NCBI GenBank assembly: GCA_016709145.1
Contig: JADJEK010000009.1
Span: 225,549 to 289,548 of the forward strand
DNA length: 64,000 nucleotides
Reading direction: 5' to 3'
Source: Planctomycetota bacterium
GTDB taxonomy: Bacteria; Planctomycetota; B15-G4; JADJEK01
This document shows, one piece after another, positions 35,901-44,662 of this stretch. The notes under the pieces are model-generated. The model worked only from the letters and a program-made list of their open reading frames with translations. It ran no database searches and was not told where the DNA came from. Both the position numbers and the translations under genes were made by a program. Each line of letters starts with the position of its first letter. Positions within the stretch are counted from its first letter, which is position 1.

Positions 35901-37460
35901 GGCGTGTTCAAGACCGTGTTCCCGCTGGTGCAAGAGGTCGACGCCACGCCCGCGCATTGCGATGCGCTGGCGTTGCTCGCGCGCGCCGCGGCCGCGGCCG
36001 GGGATCCGAAGCTCGCGCGTCAGTATTGGAGCCGCGTGGTCGCGCTCGGCGGAGGTGTGCCGACGGCCACGGGTGAAGGCGAGTCGTTCGCCCACGTCGC
36101 CCGCGCCGAGATCGAGCGACTCGGAGGGGCTGCGAGCCCCACGTTGCCGGTGAGTCGATTGGCGGCGCGACCGCGCATGCAAGCGGAGTTGCTCGACGTC
36201 GAGTCCGACCTGCGGACGCAGTTGGTGTCGATCGGCGGCGAGCCGCTGCCGGACGGCGCCTCGGTCGTGCTCGTGTACGAACCGGGCTTGCTGCGCTGCG
36301 TCGACGTCGGTGGTCCGCCCGTCGAGAAATGGCGTTTGCGCGTCGACTCGTACGAAGCGCAGCACGACGGGCCGAGCGCGTGGTGCATCGGTGGGCGCAT
36401 CGTCGTGCGCCAGCGCGCCACGATCTACTCGATCGACCCGAAGTCGGGCACGCTGTTGTTCCGGCGCGAGCTCGAGCGCAATCCGACGAAGGACGTCGGT
36501 CCGTGCGCCGGCCTACTGTTGCTCGCGTCCGAGGACACCGCGACCGGCGCGCACGTCGAAGCCATGGAGCTCGCGAGCGGGAGCATCGTTTGGCATCGCC
36601 CGTTCCGCGCCGGGATCGCTTCGGTCCAGCGCGGCGAGGACGAACTGCTCGTGCTCACGCGCGATCGCGCGGTGACCTCGGTCGACCCGCTGCTCGGCGC
36701 CAGCCGGTTCCAGATCTCGCTGCTGACGTTCACGCCCGAGAACTTGCAGATCGCGATGATGCCGGAGTTCCGCGTCCTGCTGGCTTCGGGGCAGACGGAC
36801 ACACCCGGCCGCAAGCGCCAACTGTTGGCGTTCGACCTCGACGACGGTCGTCCGCTGTGGAGCGGCGAGCCCGACACCAACGCGAACGACGCGCGCTGGT
36901 GCGTCGCCGTCGGTGATCGCCTGGTGCTCATGCTCGGTTCGGGTCGCGACGTTCGACCGACCGACGTCCACACGTTGCGTGTCGTCGAGCCGCGCACCGG
37001 CCGCTCGGTCTCCGAGATGAGCAAGTTGAACGCGCTGAATCTCCCGCGGACGGGCCCGCTGGTCGTCGATCGACGCATCGTGTTCTTCGCGGTCGAGTCC
37101 TCGCGCGGGCGCCCGAACAGCGGCAAGGCGCGCTTGCTCGCGGTCGATCCGTTCGAGCGCACCGAACAGCCGCTGGCGACGTTCGAAGGTCTGCCGCTCG
37201 GGAACAAGGAACTGGCGTTGACGCGCACTGCCGACGACCAATTGTTCGGGACGATCGACGTCCGGACCACGCGGATCCCGCGCGCACCGGAAGCGACGGC
37301 GGTCTTCGCCGTAGGCATGGATGGAGCCGGCTTCGAATGGGCTCCGGTGCAACTGCTCGAGACGCGGAGCTCGCAATCGGACAAGGCGGTGACGCCACGA
37401 TCGTTCGTGCTGATGCGCCAAGGTAAGCTCCTCGTGTTCTTGACCGGAGGCGGCGCATGA
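32931..37460 (+). CDS. Giant secreted double PQQ-propeller protein with TPR-like middle
   Basis: A 1509-aa protein with a signal peptide (about residues 1-28, ending APASAQ). Residues about 40-230 are helical, TPR-like; 280-690 form a first PQQ-like propeller (LHCVDLASGESLWTQR, GYDVATGKRLWLKNW); 700-1080 are helical repeats (NLERLRGRLDVAVEALVAAR); and 1100-1509 form a second propeller (VEAMELASGSIVWHRPF, LAFDLDDGRPLWSG). The start is a GTG at 32931 with GGAGG 6 nt upstream. Its stop overlaps the alpha-toroid gene (ATGA). Such repeat-rich secreted proteins usually act as scaffolds. Here it is coupled to two alpha-toroids and coiled-coil proteins, suggesting an extracytoplasmic assembly. No catalytic residues are evident. 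Confidence 0.82.
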   Translation: MAGPDACRRSLRVRVAALLCLLAAPASAQIDPFAGFDKIGDTGVEFRFDPDRTDVATYYVKSSGESRFRLELGLSRLRSGDAVGAVEPLIEVAQLFPDHMAQVANRSKSAAMRWVGAAEYAQYLLATLQDDGARALADYAELRVGRKLARAIEQRDEDELASIASHWGPSPHGRRALLVLGDLYLERGADELAVRCYLRRLAFDRAAGRGDDAALAARTAAALKRSGATELAIERAKGLERSTILVGGRPTELETSLEAIAPQAITRDWRVIGGSNARDGRVHGDVPPAFTTYWQAPAFSAGPVPWSLGSEFPFHPVVSDGVLVTTDGLEVRAHALFSEQPMWTYGGPLAAGRRDSRTISFEEYIETSFMNNSSGTLARSLQTAATIGGGRVLVALLDANRRTSDNQFDGIRINPAIPTRSLHCVDLASGESLWTQRRPELGRDAFQNRVSIVSPPIVVSDRVYAVGTVLEGAINCFALCFALDDGRLLWRTPIAVGQQELTMFNKPFKEFSIQAPSERDGTLILCTNLGLVAAVDTLSGQLRWVSQYDSIPIISSQNYMRVSERNTNWENDPPIVANGVCVVAPLDSHDFIGYDVATGKRLWLKNWNETQHGFEHLLGVDDGVLVLAGQYALGFYDVRSGQKLKTLEFQVQERGTPTGRPCLGERVVYVPFQDGLAVMRWQKGRYGIEPAEGSRFVPWDPSQTGNVLVHGDFTITQGREATTVYFDVAALAARALARTQSADATAADFLMLGNLERLRGRLDVAVEALVAARQRAGDDQAVAAKADDGLFHVYRELAAFATDTNDAAAYARYATAAARHARKPFDFLSMVEDLVLRQQADGDDAKLLATLDWIDATCPDTVFPFKSRNAPLKAGLYTLDLRAQWAQSQAKPEDAVVAWQRMIERYADETIDGAAVRAVATQRIADAIAQHGAGIYARFEQEAKTLHDAARRDRDVIALQLVVDRYPNSTERVTHRLDLARVELERGNPSGVFKTVFPLVQEVDATPAHCDALALLARAAAAAGDPKLARQYWSRVVALGGGVPTATGEGESFAHVARAEIERLGGAASPTLPVSRLAARPRMQAELLDVESDLRTQLVSIGGEPLPDGASVVLVYEPGLLRCVDVGGPPVEKWRLRVDSYEAQHDGPSAWCIGGRIVVRQRATIYSIDPKSGTLLFRRELERNPTKDVGPCAGLLLLASEDTATGAHVEAMELASGSIVWHRPFRAGIASVQRGEDELLVLTRDRAVTSVDPLLGASRFQISLLTFTPENLQIAMMPEFRVLLASGQTDTPGRKRQLLAFDLDDGRPLWSGEPDTNANDARWCVAVGDRLVLMLGSGRDVRPTDVHTLRVVEPRTGRSVSEMSKLNALNLPRTGPLVVDRRIVFFAVESSRGRPNSGKARLLAVDPFERTEQPLATFEGLPLGNKELALTRTADDQLFGTIDVRTTRIPRAPEATAVFAVGMDGAGFEWAPVQLLETRSSQSDKAVTPRSFVLMRQGKLLVFLTGGGA

Positions 37461-38605
37461 TGCGCTACGTCGTCGCGTCGTCCTTGTGTCTGGCGTCGGC
37501 AGCCGCGCTATGCACGGCGCCGGTCGCGCCACAGGACGACGCCGATCCGCGAGCGCCGGTGCGCGTCTCCGACGATGCCGAAGTCGATCGCGAGGTCCTT
37601 GCTGCCGTCGACCGTGGTTTGAAGTGGTTGAAGAAGACCCAGAACCCGGACGGCTCGTGGACGGCCGCGGTCGGTTTCAAGCTGAACCAGGATTACGAGA
37701 TCGAGTCGGCCGCGGAGCCCCACGTCGGAGTGACCGCGCTTGCGGCCATGGGCTTCCTCGCGGGCGGCCATCTGCCGGATCGCGGGGAGTACGGCGACAC
37801 GCTGACGCGTGCGACCGACTTCATCCTCGGTTGCGTCGACGACACCTCGGGCTTCGTGTCGCACCACGGCACGCGCATGTACAGCCACGCGTTCGCGACG
37901 CTGTACCTGTCCGAGGTCTACGGCATGACGCGCCGGCCCGACGTGCGCGACAAGCTCCAGCTCGCGGTCGACTTGATCGTGCGGTCGCAGAACAAGCTCG
38001 GCTCGTGGCGCTACGAACCGTTCGCGAACGAATCGGACATGTCGATCACGGTGTGCCAATTGATGGCGCTGCGGTCGGCGCGCAACATCGGCATCAAGGT
38101 GCCGCGCTCCACGATCGATCGCGCGGTGCAGTACGTGCGCGAGTCGTTCATCGAACGCGGCCATCCGGGCGGGCGCTGGGAGTACGAGGACGACTACTAC
38201 TTCTTCCGGCGCGGCGGCTTCATGTATCAGAAGCAGGAGAGCACGCGCTCCTCGTTCGCCGTCACCGCGGCCGGCATCGCGTCGCTCTACAACGCCGGTG
38301 TCTACTCCGACGACCGCCTGACCGAGTCGCTGCAGGTCCTCGAGATCACCTACGACAAGCTGCGCGACCGGCACTCGCATTACTTCTTCTGGTACGGCAA
38401 CTACTACGCGGTGCAAGCGATGCATGTCGCCGGCGATCCGTGGTGGACGCGGTACTACGCGCGCGTGCGCGCGGACCTGCTCGCCGAACAGCAAGACGAC
38501 GGGCGCTGGCGGAACAACGTCGGTCCGGGTGATGCGTTCGGGACCGCGGTCGCCACGATCATCTTGCAAGTCCCCTTCAACTACCTCCCGATCCTGCAGC
38601 GCTGA
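37457..38605 (+). CDS. Secreted alpha-toroid (squalene-cyclase-repeat) protein 1
   Basis: A 382-aa protein with a signal peptide (about residues 1-25) and the alpha/alpha-toroid fold of prenyltransferases and squalene cyclases, shown by the QW-like motif Q62-NPDGSW-68, QNKLGSWRYEPF, GGRWEYEDDYYFF and QQDDGRW. The squalene-hopene cyclase catalytic DXDD motif is not present, so a cyclase function is unlikely; a binding or scaffold role like that of complement/alpha-2-macroglobulin toroids is more plausible. It ends in NYLPILQR, closely matching QYLPIFQR at the end of the second toroid at 44.7 kb. The start overlaps the propeller gene by 4 bp and the DUF4175-like gene follows 3 bp after its stop. 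Confidence 0.85.
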   Translation: MMRYVVASSLCLASAAALCTAPVAPQDDADPRAPVRVSDDAEVDREVLAAVDRGLKWLKKTQNPDGSWTAAVGFKLNQDYEIESAAEPHVGVTALAAMGFLAGGHLPDRGEYGDTLTRATDFILGCVDDTSGFVSHHGTRMYSHAFATLYLSEVYGMTRRPDVRDKLQLAVDLIVRSQNKLGSWRYEPFANESDMSITVCQLMALRSARNIGIKVPRSTIDRAVQYVRESFIERGHPGGRWEYEDDYYFFRRGGFMYQKQESTRSSFAVTAAGIASLYNAGVYSDDRLTESLQVLEITYDKLRDRHSHYFFWYGNYYAVQAMHVAGDPWWTRYYARVRADLLAEQQDDGRWRNNVGPGDAFGTAVATIILQVPFNYLPILQR

Positions 38606-38608
38606 ACC

Positions 38609-40942
38609 ATGCTCGACCTCGCCACCATCCGCTCCGATCTGGCGCGCCTGCGCAACCGACTGAAAGGGTTGTTCGTTCGCTACGGCGCCGGCAAGTCGGT
38701 CGCCGTGTTCGCGCTCGCGATCGTGGTGTTGTTCGTGCTCGACCGCTGGTTGTCGCTGCCGGCGTCGGTTCGCGTCGTGCTCGCTTCGCTCACGATCGGC
38801 GTCGTCGTTCGCGTGCTGTGGCGCGATCTGATCGCACCGCTGCGTCGCTCGATCGACGCGCACGACATCGCGATGCAAGTCGAGAAGCGCTTCCCCGAGT
38901 TGGACGGCCGGTTGGTCTCCGTTCTCGAACTCGACGGAGCGGCGCTCGATCCCGGTCGCAACGTGTCGGTCGACCTGGTCGACGACCTGCGCCGCGATAC
39001 CGAGCAGCGCCTGCGGTCCGTGCGCTTCGACGCGATCCTGGATCCGAAGCCGGCGTGGCGCATGGTCGGCGCCGCGGCCGCGCTGGTCGCCGTGGTCGTC
39101 GGCTACGGAGTCACGCATCCGCAATTGGCGCGCATCTTCGCGCAGCGCGTCGTCGGCGGCGACGCGCGCTGGCCGCAGCGCACGGTGTTGCGCGTTTCGT
39201 TCCCCGAGACGGCGACCCATTTCGTCGTCGAGCACGACGAGCAGCGTCCGGCGCGCGTGAAGCTCGCGCGCGGCGCGAGCTTGCCCGTGACCGTCCTGGT
39301 CGACGGTGAAGACCCAGAGTTCGTCGAACTCGCGCCCACGTCCGGCGTCGGCACGGTGCCGCTCGTGCGCAGCGGCGAGCGCGAATGGACCGGTCGATTC
39401 CGCGCCGTGCGCGAGGACTTCGCGTTCGTCGCGCGCGGCGGTGACGACGACGGCGCCGATCGCGCGATCGACGTCGCGGTGTTCGCCGCGCCCTCGGTCG
39501 CCGCGGTCGAGGCGACGCTCGACTTCCCGACCTACACCGGCCTCGCTCGTCGCGTCGAGCCGCGCGGAGACCTCGAAGCCCCGGTCGGGACGCGCGTCAC
39601 CTTGCGCGTCGACACGTCCGAACCGGTGGAGTCGGCCGTGCTCGTGTTCGAAGGCGAGAACGGCCAGATCGCCTTGGAGAGCGCGCCGGCGGACCCCGCG
39701 GGGAACACCGCCGCTGCGCGAACCGCGATGGTCGGTTCGTTCGTCGTCACCGAATCGACGTCGTACTCGCTGCACCTGACCGGCGCGAACGGCTTCAAGA
39801 ACCTCGAGCCCGCGACCTACGCGGTCGTCGCGATCAAGGACCGCGCGCCGGTCCTGCGCTTGCTCGAGCCTCAGCTCGCCGACTTGAACGTGGTCCAGAA
39901 CGGCATCGTGCCGATCCGCGTGGCGGTCGACGACGACTTCGGGATCGCGGCGCTGACCATGGGGCTGACCCCGCACGGACTGACGACGCCGGTCGAGATC
40001 GATCTGGCCAAGGACGCGCAGGATCCCGCCGTGCGTGCGCGTCTGCTGACGTACTCGCTGCTCGATCTCGCCGCGACGCAGTTCCCGCACGAAGCCGGTC
40101 CGCGCGCGGCGCAATTGAACGACTCGTTCACCTATTCGGTCGGCGCCGTCGACAACAAAGAAGAGTTGGACGGTTCGAAGGTCGGTAACCGCGCCGACGT
40201 GAAGGATCGCCGGATCGACATCGTGTCGGAGAGCGAGCTGTTGCGCGAACTCACCGAGCGTCAGATCCGGCGCAAGGACGAGGTCAAGCAACTGCGCGCG
40301 CTGCAGGCCGAGAAGATCGAACGACTGCGCGGCGTCATCGACGATTTCGCCGGATCGGACGGTGAGGCGAAGCCCCAAGTGACGGACCTCGCCGCGCTCG
40401 AGGTCGGACAGAACCAAGTCACCAACCGCGCACTGCGATTGACCGGCGAGTTCGCCGACCTGTTCGACAGCTTCGTGTTCAACCGACTCGACGGGTCGGC
40501 CGGCGCCGAACGTCTGCTGCAGCAGTTGGTCGAGGGCAAGCGCCGCTCGACCGTGATCGACGGCATCGACACCACGGTCTATCGGCCGCTGGTCGAGCAG
40601 TGGGCCGCCGGGGCGTACGGGCAACTCGACGTCCTGGGGCGGCTGCTCGAGATGTTGAGCGCGATCCTCGACGTCGGCGAGCGTCTGTCGCCGCAGGCTT
40701 CGAACGCGATCAACGCCGCGCGATTGACGACCGACGACGCCGCGCGGCCGGGCGAGTTGAAGAATGCGCTGGCGGCCGAGGAAGCCGCGCTCGCGCGCAT
40801 CGACCAGTTGCTCGAGAAGATGGACGAGTGGGAGGACTATCAGGAGATCGTCACGATGTTCCGCGACTTGCTGGACGACCAACGTGACCTGAACGCGAAG
40901 ACGCGGTCGGTGTTGAAGGGTGACGAGAAGGAATCGAAGTGA
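38609..40942 (+). CDS. DUF4175-like membrane protein
   Basis: A 777-aa protein with two or three N-terminal transmembrane helices (VAVFALAIVVLFVLDRW, VRVVLASLTIGVVVRVL and VGAAAALVAVVVGYGV near residue 155), a beta-sandwich middle (VEATLDFPTYTGLARRVEPRG, then Ig-like segments) and a C-terminal half rich in helices and coiled coil (LLRELTERQIRRKDEVKQLR). The layout matches the DUF4175 family found next to VWA/MoxR genes in Planctomycetota and alphaproteobacteria. It starts 3 bp after the alpha-toroid stop and is followed 25 bp later by the coiled-coil gene. It probably anchors the extracytoplasmic proteins of this cluster to the cytoplasmic membrane. Confidence 0.75.
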   Translation: MLDLATIRSDLARLRNRLKGLFVRYGAGKSVAVFALAIVVLFVLDRWLSLPASVRVVLASLTIGVVVRVLWRDLIAPLRRSIDAHDIAMQVEKRFPELDGRLVSVLELDGAALDPGRNVSVDLVDDLRRDTEQRLRSVRFDAILDPKPAWRMVGAAAALVAVVVGYGVTHPQLARIFAQRVVGGDARWPQRTVLRVSFPETATHFVVEHDEQRPARVKLARGASLPVTVLVDGEDPEFVELAPTSGVGTVPLVRSGEREWTGRFRAVREDFAFVARGGDDDGADRAIDVAVFAAPSVAAVEATLDFPTYTGLARRVEPRGDLEAPVGTRVTLRVDTSEPVESAVLVFEGENGQIALESAPADPAGNTAAARTAMVGSFVVTESTSYSLHLTGANGFKNLEPATYAVVAIKDRAPVLRLLEPQLADLNVVQNGIVPIRVAVDDDFGIAALTMGLTPHGLTTPVEIDLAKDAQDPAVRARLLTYSLLDLAATQFPHEAGPRAAQLNDSFTYSVGAVDNKEELDGSKVGNRADVKDRRIDIVSESELLRELTERQIRRKDEVKQLRALQAEKIERLRGVIDDFAGSDGEAKPQVTDLAALEVGQNQVTNRALRLTGEFADLFDSFVFNRLDGSAGAERLLQQLVEGKRRSTVIDGIDTTVYRPLVEQWAAGAYGQLDVLGRLLEMLSAILDVGERLSPQASNAINAARLTTDDAARPGELKNALAAEEAALARIDQLLEKMDEWEDYQEIVTMFRDLLDDQRDLNAKTRSVLKGDEKESK

Positions 40943-40967
40943 GCGGTCGCAGCCGAACGGAGACGCC

Positions 40968-43900
40968 ATGATGCGCTGGAATCGAATCGCCGTGCTCGCG
41001 TGCCTGTTGCTCGCGGCGCCGTCGTACGCCGGCCCCAACCCGGGCGAGGACGCCGATCTGGGCCGCCTCGAAGGCGACCAGCGCGCCATCAAGGACCGCC
41101 TCAAGAAGATCGAATCGAAGATGGAGCGCCTGGCCGAGACCCTGGCGCGCGAAGGCAAGGTCGAAGCGTCCGAACGATTGAAGCTCGCGCTGACCGCGCT
41201 GCGCGACGAGCGGCTCACGGACCGCATCGACGAACTCCTGCCGGAGCTGCGTGCGACGAACTTCACCACCGTGGAGCGCCAAGAAGCGGTGCTGAAGCGG
41301 TTGGAATCGGTCTACACGATCCTGCTCGATCGCAAGGAGATGGAGCAGCTCGAGGAACAACTCGCCGCCGTGCGCCAAGCGCTCGAGACCATTCAGGCGC
41401 TGCGCTCCGAACAGGAGCAGGTGCGCAAGGAAACCCAGAAGATCGGCGACGACCCGCAGCAGATCGCGAATCAGGCCAAGGAGATGGCGAACGAGATCCT
41501 GCAAAAGCAGCAGGAGTTGAAGGCCGCGACGGAACGACTCGGGGCGGATCCGGCGACGTCGCTCGCGCAGCAGCTCGACCAGTTGGCGGCGCAGCAGGCC
41601 GCGGCGATCGACGACACGCGCGATGCGCTCGAAGCCAGCTTGAAGTCGGCGCTGGAGCAGATCGATCGCGCGCAGCGAGCGGAACGGGCCGCGATCGAGC
41701 AAGCGCAGGACGCGAACGGTTCCGACGCCGCGCGCGCCGAGGACGGTCAGCCGCGCGAGCAAGGCACGTCGCGTCCGTCGGAGTCCTCCGCAGCGGAGCA
41801 TGAGGACGCGGGCGCGAAGTCGTCCGAGACCTCGCCGTCCCCGAGCTCGGCATCCCCGACGCAACCGACGAGCGGCGAGGTGAAGCCGCAAACGGGTGAC
41901 CCCAAGCCGCAAGCGGGCGAGCAGAACTCCGCGCAAGGCGAACCGAGCCCGCAGACGAGCACGGCGAAGACGTCCGAAGCCGACGCGGCGAAGTCCGAAA
42001 CCCCCGCGGAAAGCGCCGCGGCGAGATCCACGTCGAAGCCGGATGGAAAACCCACTGCGGCGTTCGCGTCGCAGCAGCGCGACGCGTTCCTCGCGGCGCA
42101 GACCAAGGCGCAGGACGCGATCGCCGCGCTGCAAGACGCACTGCGGGAAGCGGAGCATGCGCAGGCCGCGCAGGCCGCGGCGCCCGAGGCGAACGCAGCC
42201 GATGCCGCCGCGGCCCGCGAGCAGCAGGAGGCCGTGAAATCCGCCGCGGAACACGCGAAGCGCGCGGAGGACGCGGCGAAGGCCGCCGCGGAGGCGGCGC
42301 GCGCGAACGACGCGGCGACCGCCGAGCAACAGGCGCGCGCCGCGAACTCGGCGCTCGACGAGGCGCGCTCCGCGCTGACGTCGAAGTCCGCGCCGAAGTC
42401 GGGCGACCAAGCGAAGGCCGCGGAGGCGCGCGCGCAACGACAAGACGCCATCGCGCAAGGCGCGCAGCAAGCCGCCGCCGCGCTCGAGCGCGAGGCGCAG
42501 GCGTCCGCGAACTCGGGTCAGCTCGGCGCGCAGCGGCGCGCGGAAGCGATGAAGCAGGCGGCGCAAGCCGCGCAGCAGGCGGCGCAACAGGCGCAGGCCG
42601 CGGCCAGCGAGCAGCGCGAGAGCAAGCCAGCCGCGGCGCTCGGTTCGCAACAGCAATCGCAAAAGGCTCTGTCGCAGGCGCAGGACGCCATGGCCCGAGC
42701 GACCGCGCCGCAAGAAGCGCAGCGCTCGGAACTCGCGCAGAAGCAGGACTACCTGCGTGCGCAGACCAAGGAGCTCGAGCAACTCCTGGAGCGCCTCAAG
42801 ACCGCGAGTCAGCCGCAGCAGCAGCCGGCCGTCGAACGCGCGCAGCAAGCGTCCTCGCAGGCGTCGGCGCAACAACAGTCCGCGACGCGCTCGCTGCAGC
42901 AATCGGACCCGCAACGAGCGGCAGAGCAGCAACAGCAGGCGATCGAGCAACTGCAGCAGATGCAGCAGGAACTCGCCGCGACGGACGCGGGCGCCAAGGA
43001 GTCGATGACTCCGCAGGAGCGCAAGGAGGAGTACCAGGACCTGGCGAAGCGCCAGGAGGAACTCGCGCAGAAGACGCGCGATCTGATGGATCGGCTGCGC
43101 GAGAAGAAGCAACAGAAGGGCCAGGAGTCGCTGCAAGGCGCGAACGAGCGCATGCAGAAAGGCCGTCAGCAACTCGAGCAGGAAGACGGCGAAGAGGCGT
43201 CGGAGCGCCAGCAGGAAGCCGAGAAGTACCTGAACAAGGCCGAGCAGGAACTGCAGCAGCAACAGGATCGCTACGAGAACCTGCGCCAGGAAGAGCTGCT
43301 GGTGAAGGTCCGTGAGGAGCTGACCAAGCTGCGCGACGAGCAACGCGCGGTCCTCGACGAGACCGGGGCGATCGAACTCGAGCGTGCCGAGAAGGACGGC
43401 AACCTGTCGCGGTCGGCGCGTTCACGCGTGCGGCAGCTCGCGACGCGCACGAAGACGCTGAGGCAGCGCAACGACGACGTCAACGGCAAGCTGCGCGAGG
43501 ACGGCGCCAAGGTGTTCACGTTCTTGCTCGAGCGCAATTCCGAGGACCTCGCGCATGTCGACGAGCGCTTGTCGGTGCGTCCGTTCTCGACCGACGCCGA
43601 CACGCAGGCGCTGCAGCAAGACGTCGTGGCGCGCTACGACCAGTTGCTCGGAGCCTTGAAGGAAGAGCTCGACCGTCGACGCCAGTCGAAGACGGAAGAG
43701 GAGAAGCCCGAGGAACAACAGAACCAGCCGCAGCAGCAGTCGGGAAAGAAGCCATTGATCCCGGAACTCGCCGAGCTGTTGATGGTCAAGCGCATGGAGG
43801 AGGACGCATTGCGCAAGATCGACGCGTTCCTGAAGAACCACCCCGAGCTCGGCACCGAGGGTCTCGACGACATCACGCGCGATCGCTTGATCCGCATGGG

Positions 43901-43994
43901 TCACCAGCATTCGAAGATCACCGAGTTGTTCAGCAACCTCGTTCCCGACGACATGACGCCGGGGCAGCCCGAGCCGTCCGAGGAGGGCAAGTGA
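40968..43994 (+). CDS. Giant Ala/Gln/Glu-rich secreted coiled-coil protein
   Basis: A 1008-aa protein with a signal peptide (about residues 1-22, ending APSYAG). Residues 30-270 are coiled coil (EDADLGRLEGDQRAIKDRLK); 270-370 are a disordered Ser/Pro/Lys linker; 370-760 are extremely Ala/Gln-rich with heptad character; and 760-1000 are Gln/Glu-rich coiled coil ending in a more globular helix set (KRMEEDALRKIDAFLKNHPE). GGAG 5 nt before the ATG at 40968 supports the start. This composition produces long mirror-image reading frames on the opposite strand, which I reject. Likely a long fibrous spacer or envelope tether, partner of the DUF4175-like protein just upstream. Confidence 0.8.
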   Translation: MMRWNRIAVLACLLLAAPSYAGPNPGEDADLGRLEGDQRAIKDRLKKIESKMERLAETLAREGKVEASERLKLALTALRDERLTDRIDELLPELRATNFTTVERQEAVLKRLESVYTILLDRKEMEQLEEQLAAVRQALETIQALRSEQEQVRKETQKIGDDPQQIANQAKEMANEILQKQQELKAATERLGADPATSLAQQLDQLAAQQAAAIDDTRDALEASLKSALEQIDRAQRAERAAIEQAQDANGSDAARAEDGQPREQGTSRPSESSAAEHEDAGAKSSETSPSPSSASPTQPTSGEVKPQTGDPKPQAGEQNSAQGEPSPQTSTAKTSEADAAKSETPAESAAARSTSKPDGKPTAAFASQQRDAFLAAQTKAQDAIAALQDALREAEHAQAAQAAAPEANAADAAAAREQQEAVKSAAEHAKRAEDAAKAAAEAARANDAATAEQQARAANSALDEARSALTSKSAPKSGDQAKAAEARAQRQDAIAQGAQQAAAALEREAQASANSGQLGAQRRAEAMKQAAQAAQQAAQQAQAAASEQRESKPAAALGSQQQSQKALSQAQDAMARATAPQEAQRSELAQKQDYLRAQTKELEQLLERLKTASQPQQQPAVERAQQASSQASAQQQSATRSLQQSDPQRAAEQQQQAIEQLQQMQQELAATDAGAKESMTPQERKEEYQDLAKRQEELAQKTRDLMDRLREKKQQKGQESLQGANERMQKGRQQLEQEDGEEASERQQEAEKYLNKAEQELQQQQDRYENLRQEELLVKVREELTKLRDEQRAVLDETGAIELERAEKDGNLSRSARSRVRQLATRTKTLRQRNDDVNGKLREDGAKVFTFLLERNSEDLAHVDERLSVRPFSTDADTQALQQDVVARYDQLLGALKEELDRRRQSKTEEEKPEEQQNQPQQQSGKKPLIPELAELLMVKRMEEDALRKIDAFLKNHPELGTEGLDDITRDRLIRMGHQHSKITELFSNLVPDDMTPGQPEPSEEGK

Positions 43995-44662
43995 TGAAGC
44001 GCATCCTGATCACGCTCGGTTCGTCGTTCGTCCTCGCGAGCTTCGCGCTCGCGCAGGATTCGGACGAGATGAAGGCGAAGCAGCTCATCGCACAGATCAA
44101 GAAGGACCTGGCGAAGATCGACGATCTGCTGCTGCGCGCCGACGAAGGGGTTGGCGCCGACGCCAAGGCCGCCATGGACGACGTGAAGAAGAACATCGAG
44201 AAGCTGCTGCAGCAGACGCGCGACGCGCAGAACCAGGTCATCGACAACATCGAGGAGCTGGCGCGGCTGACGAAGTACAAGAAGTCGAGCGAGAGTCAGG
44301 GCGAGTCGCAGAACCAGCAGGATCAGCCGCCGCAGCAGCAGAATCAGGAACGCGAGAAGGACCGAGAGCCGGAGAACCTGAAGGAGCAAGGCCAGCCCAA
44401 ACCGCAGGACCAGTCGCAGGGCGAGCGCAAGCCCGAGGACGGCGAACCGGAGAAGGGCAAGGGCGAGCAGCGCGACGAGGGCATGAAGCCGCCGCCGTCC
44501 GAGACCGAGAAGCACGAGCGCGAGGACACGCGCGGGCGGTGGGGCAACCTGCCGCCGAAGGTCCAGGAGCAGATCGACGCGCGCAGCTACGACCGCATCC
44601 CGGCCAAATACCGCCGCATCCTCGACGAGTACTACCGCAAGAGCGGGAAGAACGACGGATGA
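43994..44662 (+). CDS. Small secreted Gln/Glu/Lys-rich coiled-coil protein
   Basis: A 222-aa protein with a signal peptide (about residues 1-20, ending ASFALA), a coiled coil to about residue 95, a disordered Gln/Pro/Glu/Lys tract (100-180) and a conserved-looking C-terminal segment (RGRWGNLPPKVQEQIDARSY, then KYRRILDEYYRK). That C-terminal motif recurs at the ends of planctomycete proteins encoded beside MoxR/DUF4175 clusters. The ATG at 43994 shares one base with the preceding stop (TGATG) and has AGGAGG 7 nt upstream; a GTG at 43991 is the alternative. Likely partner of the 1008-aa coiled-coil protein. Confidence 0.78.
   Translation: MKRILITLGSSFVLASFALAQDSDEMKAKQLIAQIKKDLAKIDDLLLRADEGVGADAKAAMDDVKKNIEKLLQQTRDAQNQVIDNIEELARLTKYKKSSESQGESQNQQDQPPQQQNQEREKDREPENLKEQGQPKPQDQSQGERKPEDGEPEKGKGEQRDEGMKPPPSETEKHEREDTRGRWGNLPPKVQEQIDARSYDRIPAKYRRILDEYYRKSGKNDG

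Noticed and set aside
37508..41269. Very long minus-strand frame (about 1250 codons) opposite toroid 1 and the DUF4175-like gene
   Set aside because: It crosses several well-supported plus-strand genes, has Arg/Asp-rich shadow composition and no recognisable domain.
40851..43343. Long Leu/Arg-rich reading frame on the minus strand (about 830 codons)
   Set aside because: It is the mirror image of the Ala/Gln-rich coiled-coil gene on the plus strand; repeated GCG and CAG codons read as CGC and CTG on the other strand. No start context and no domain.
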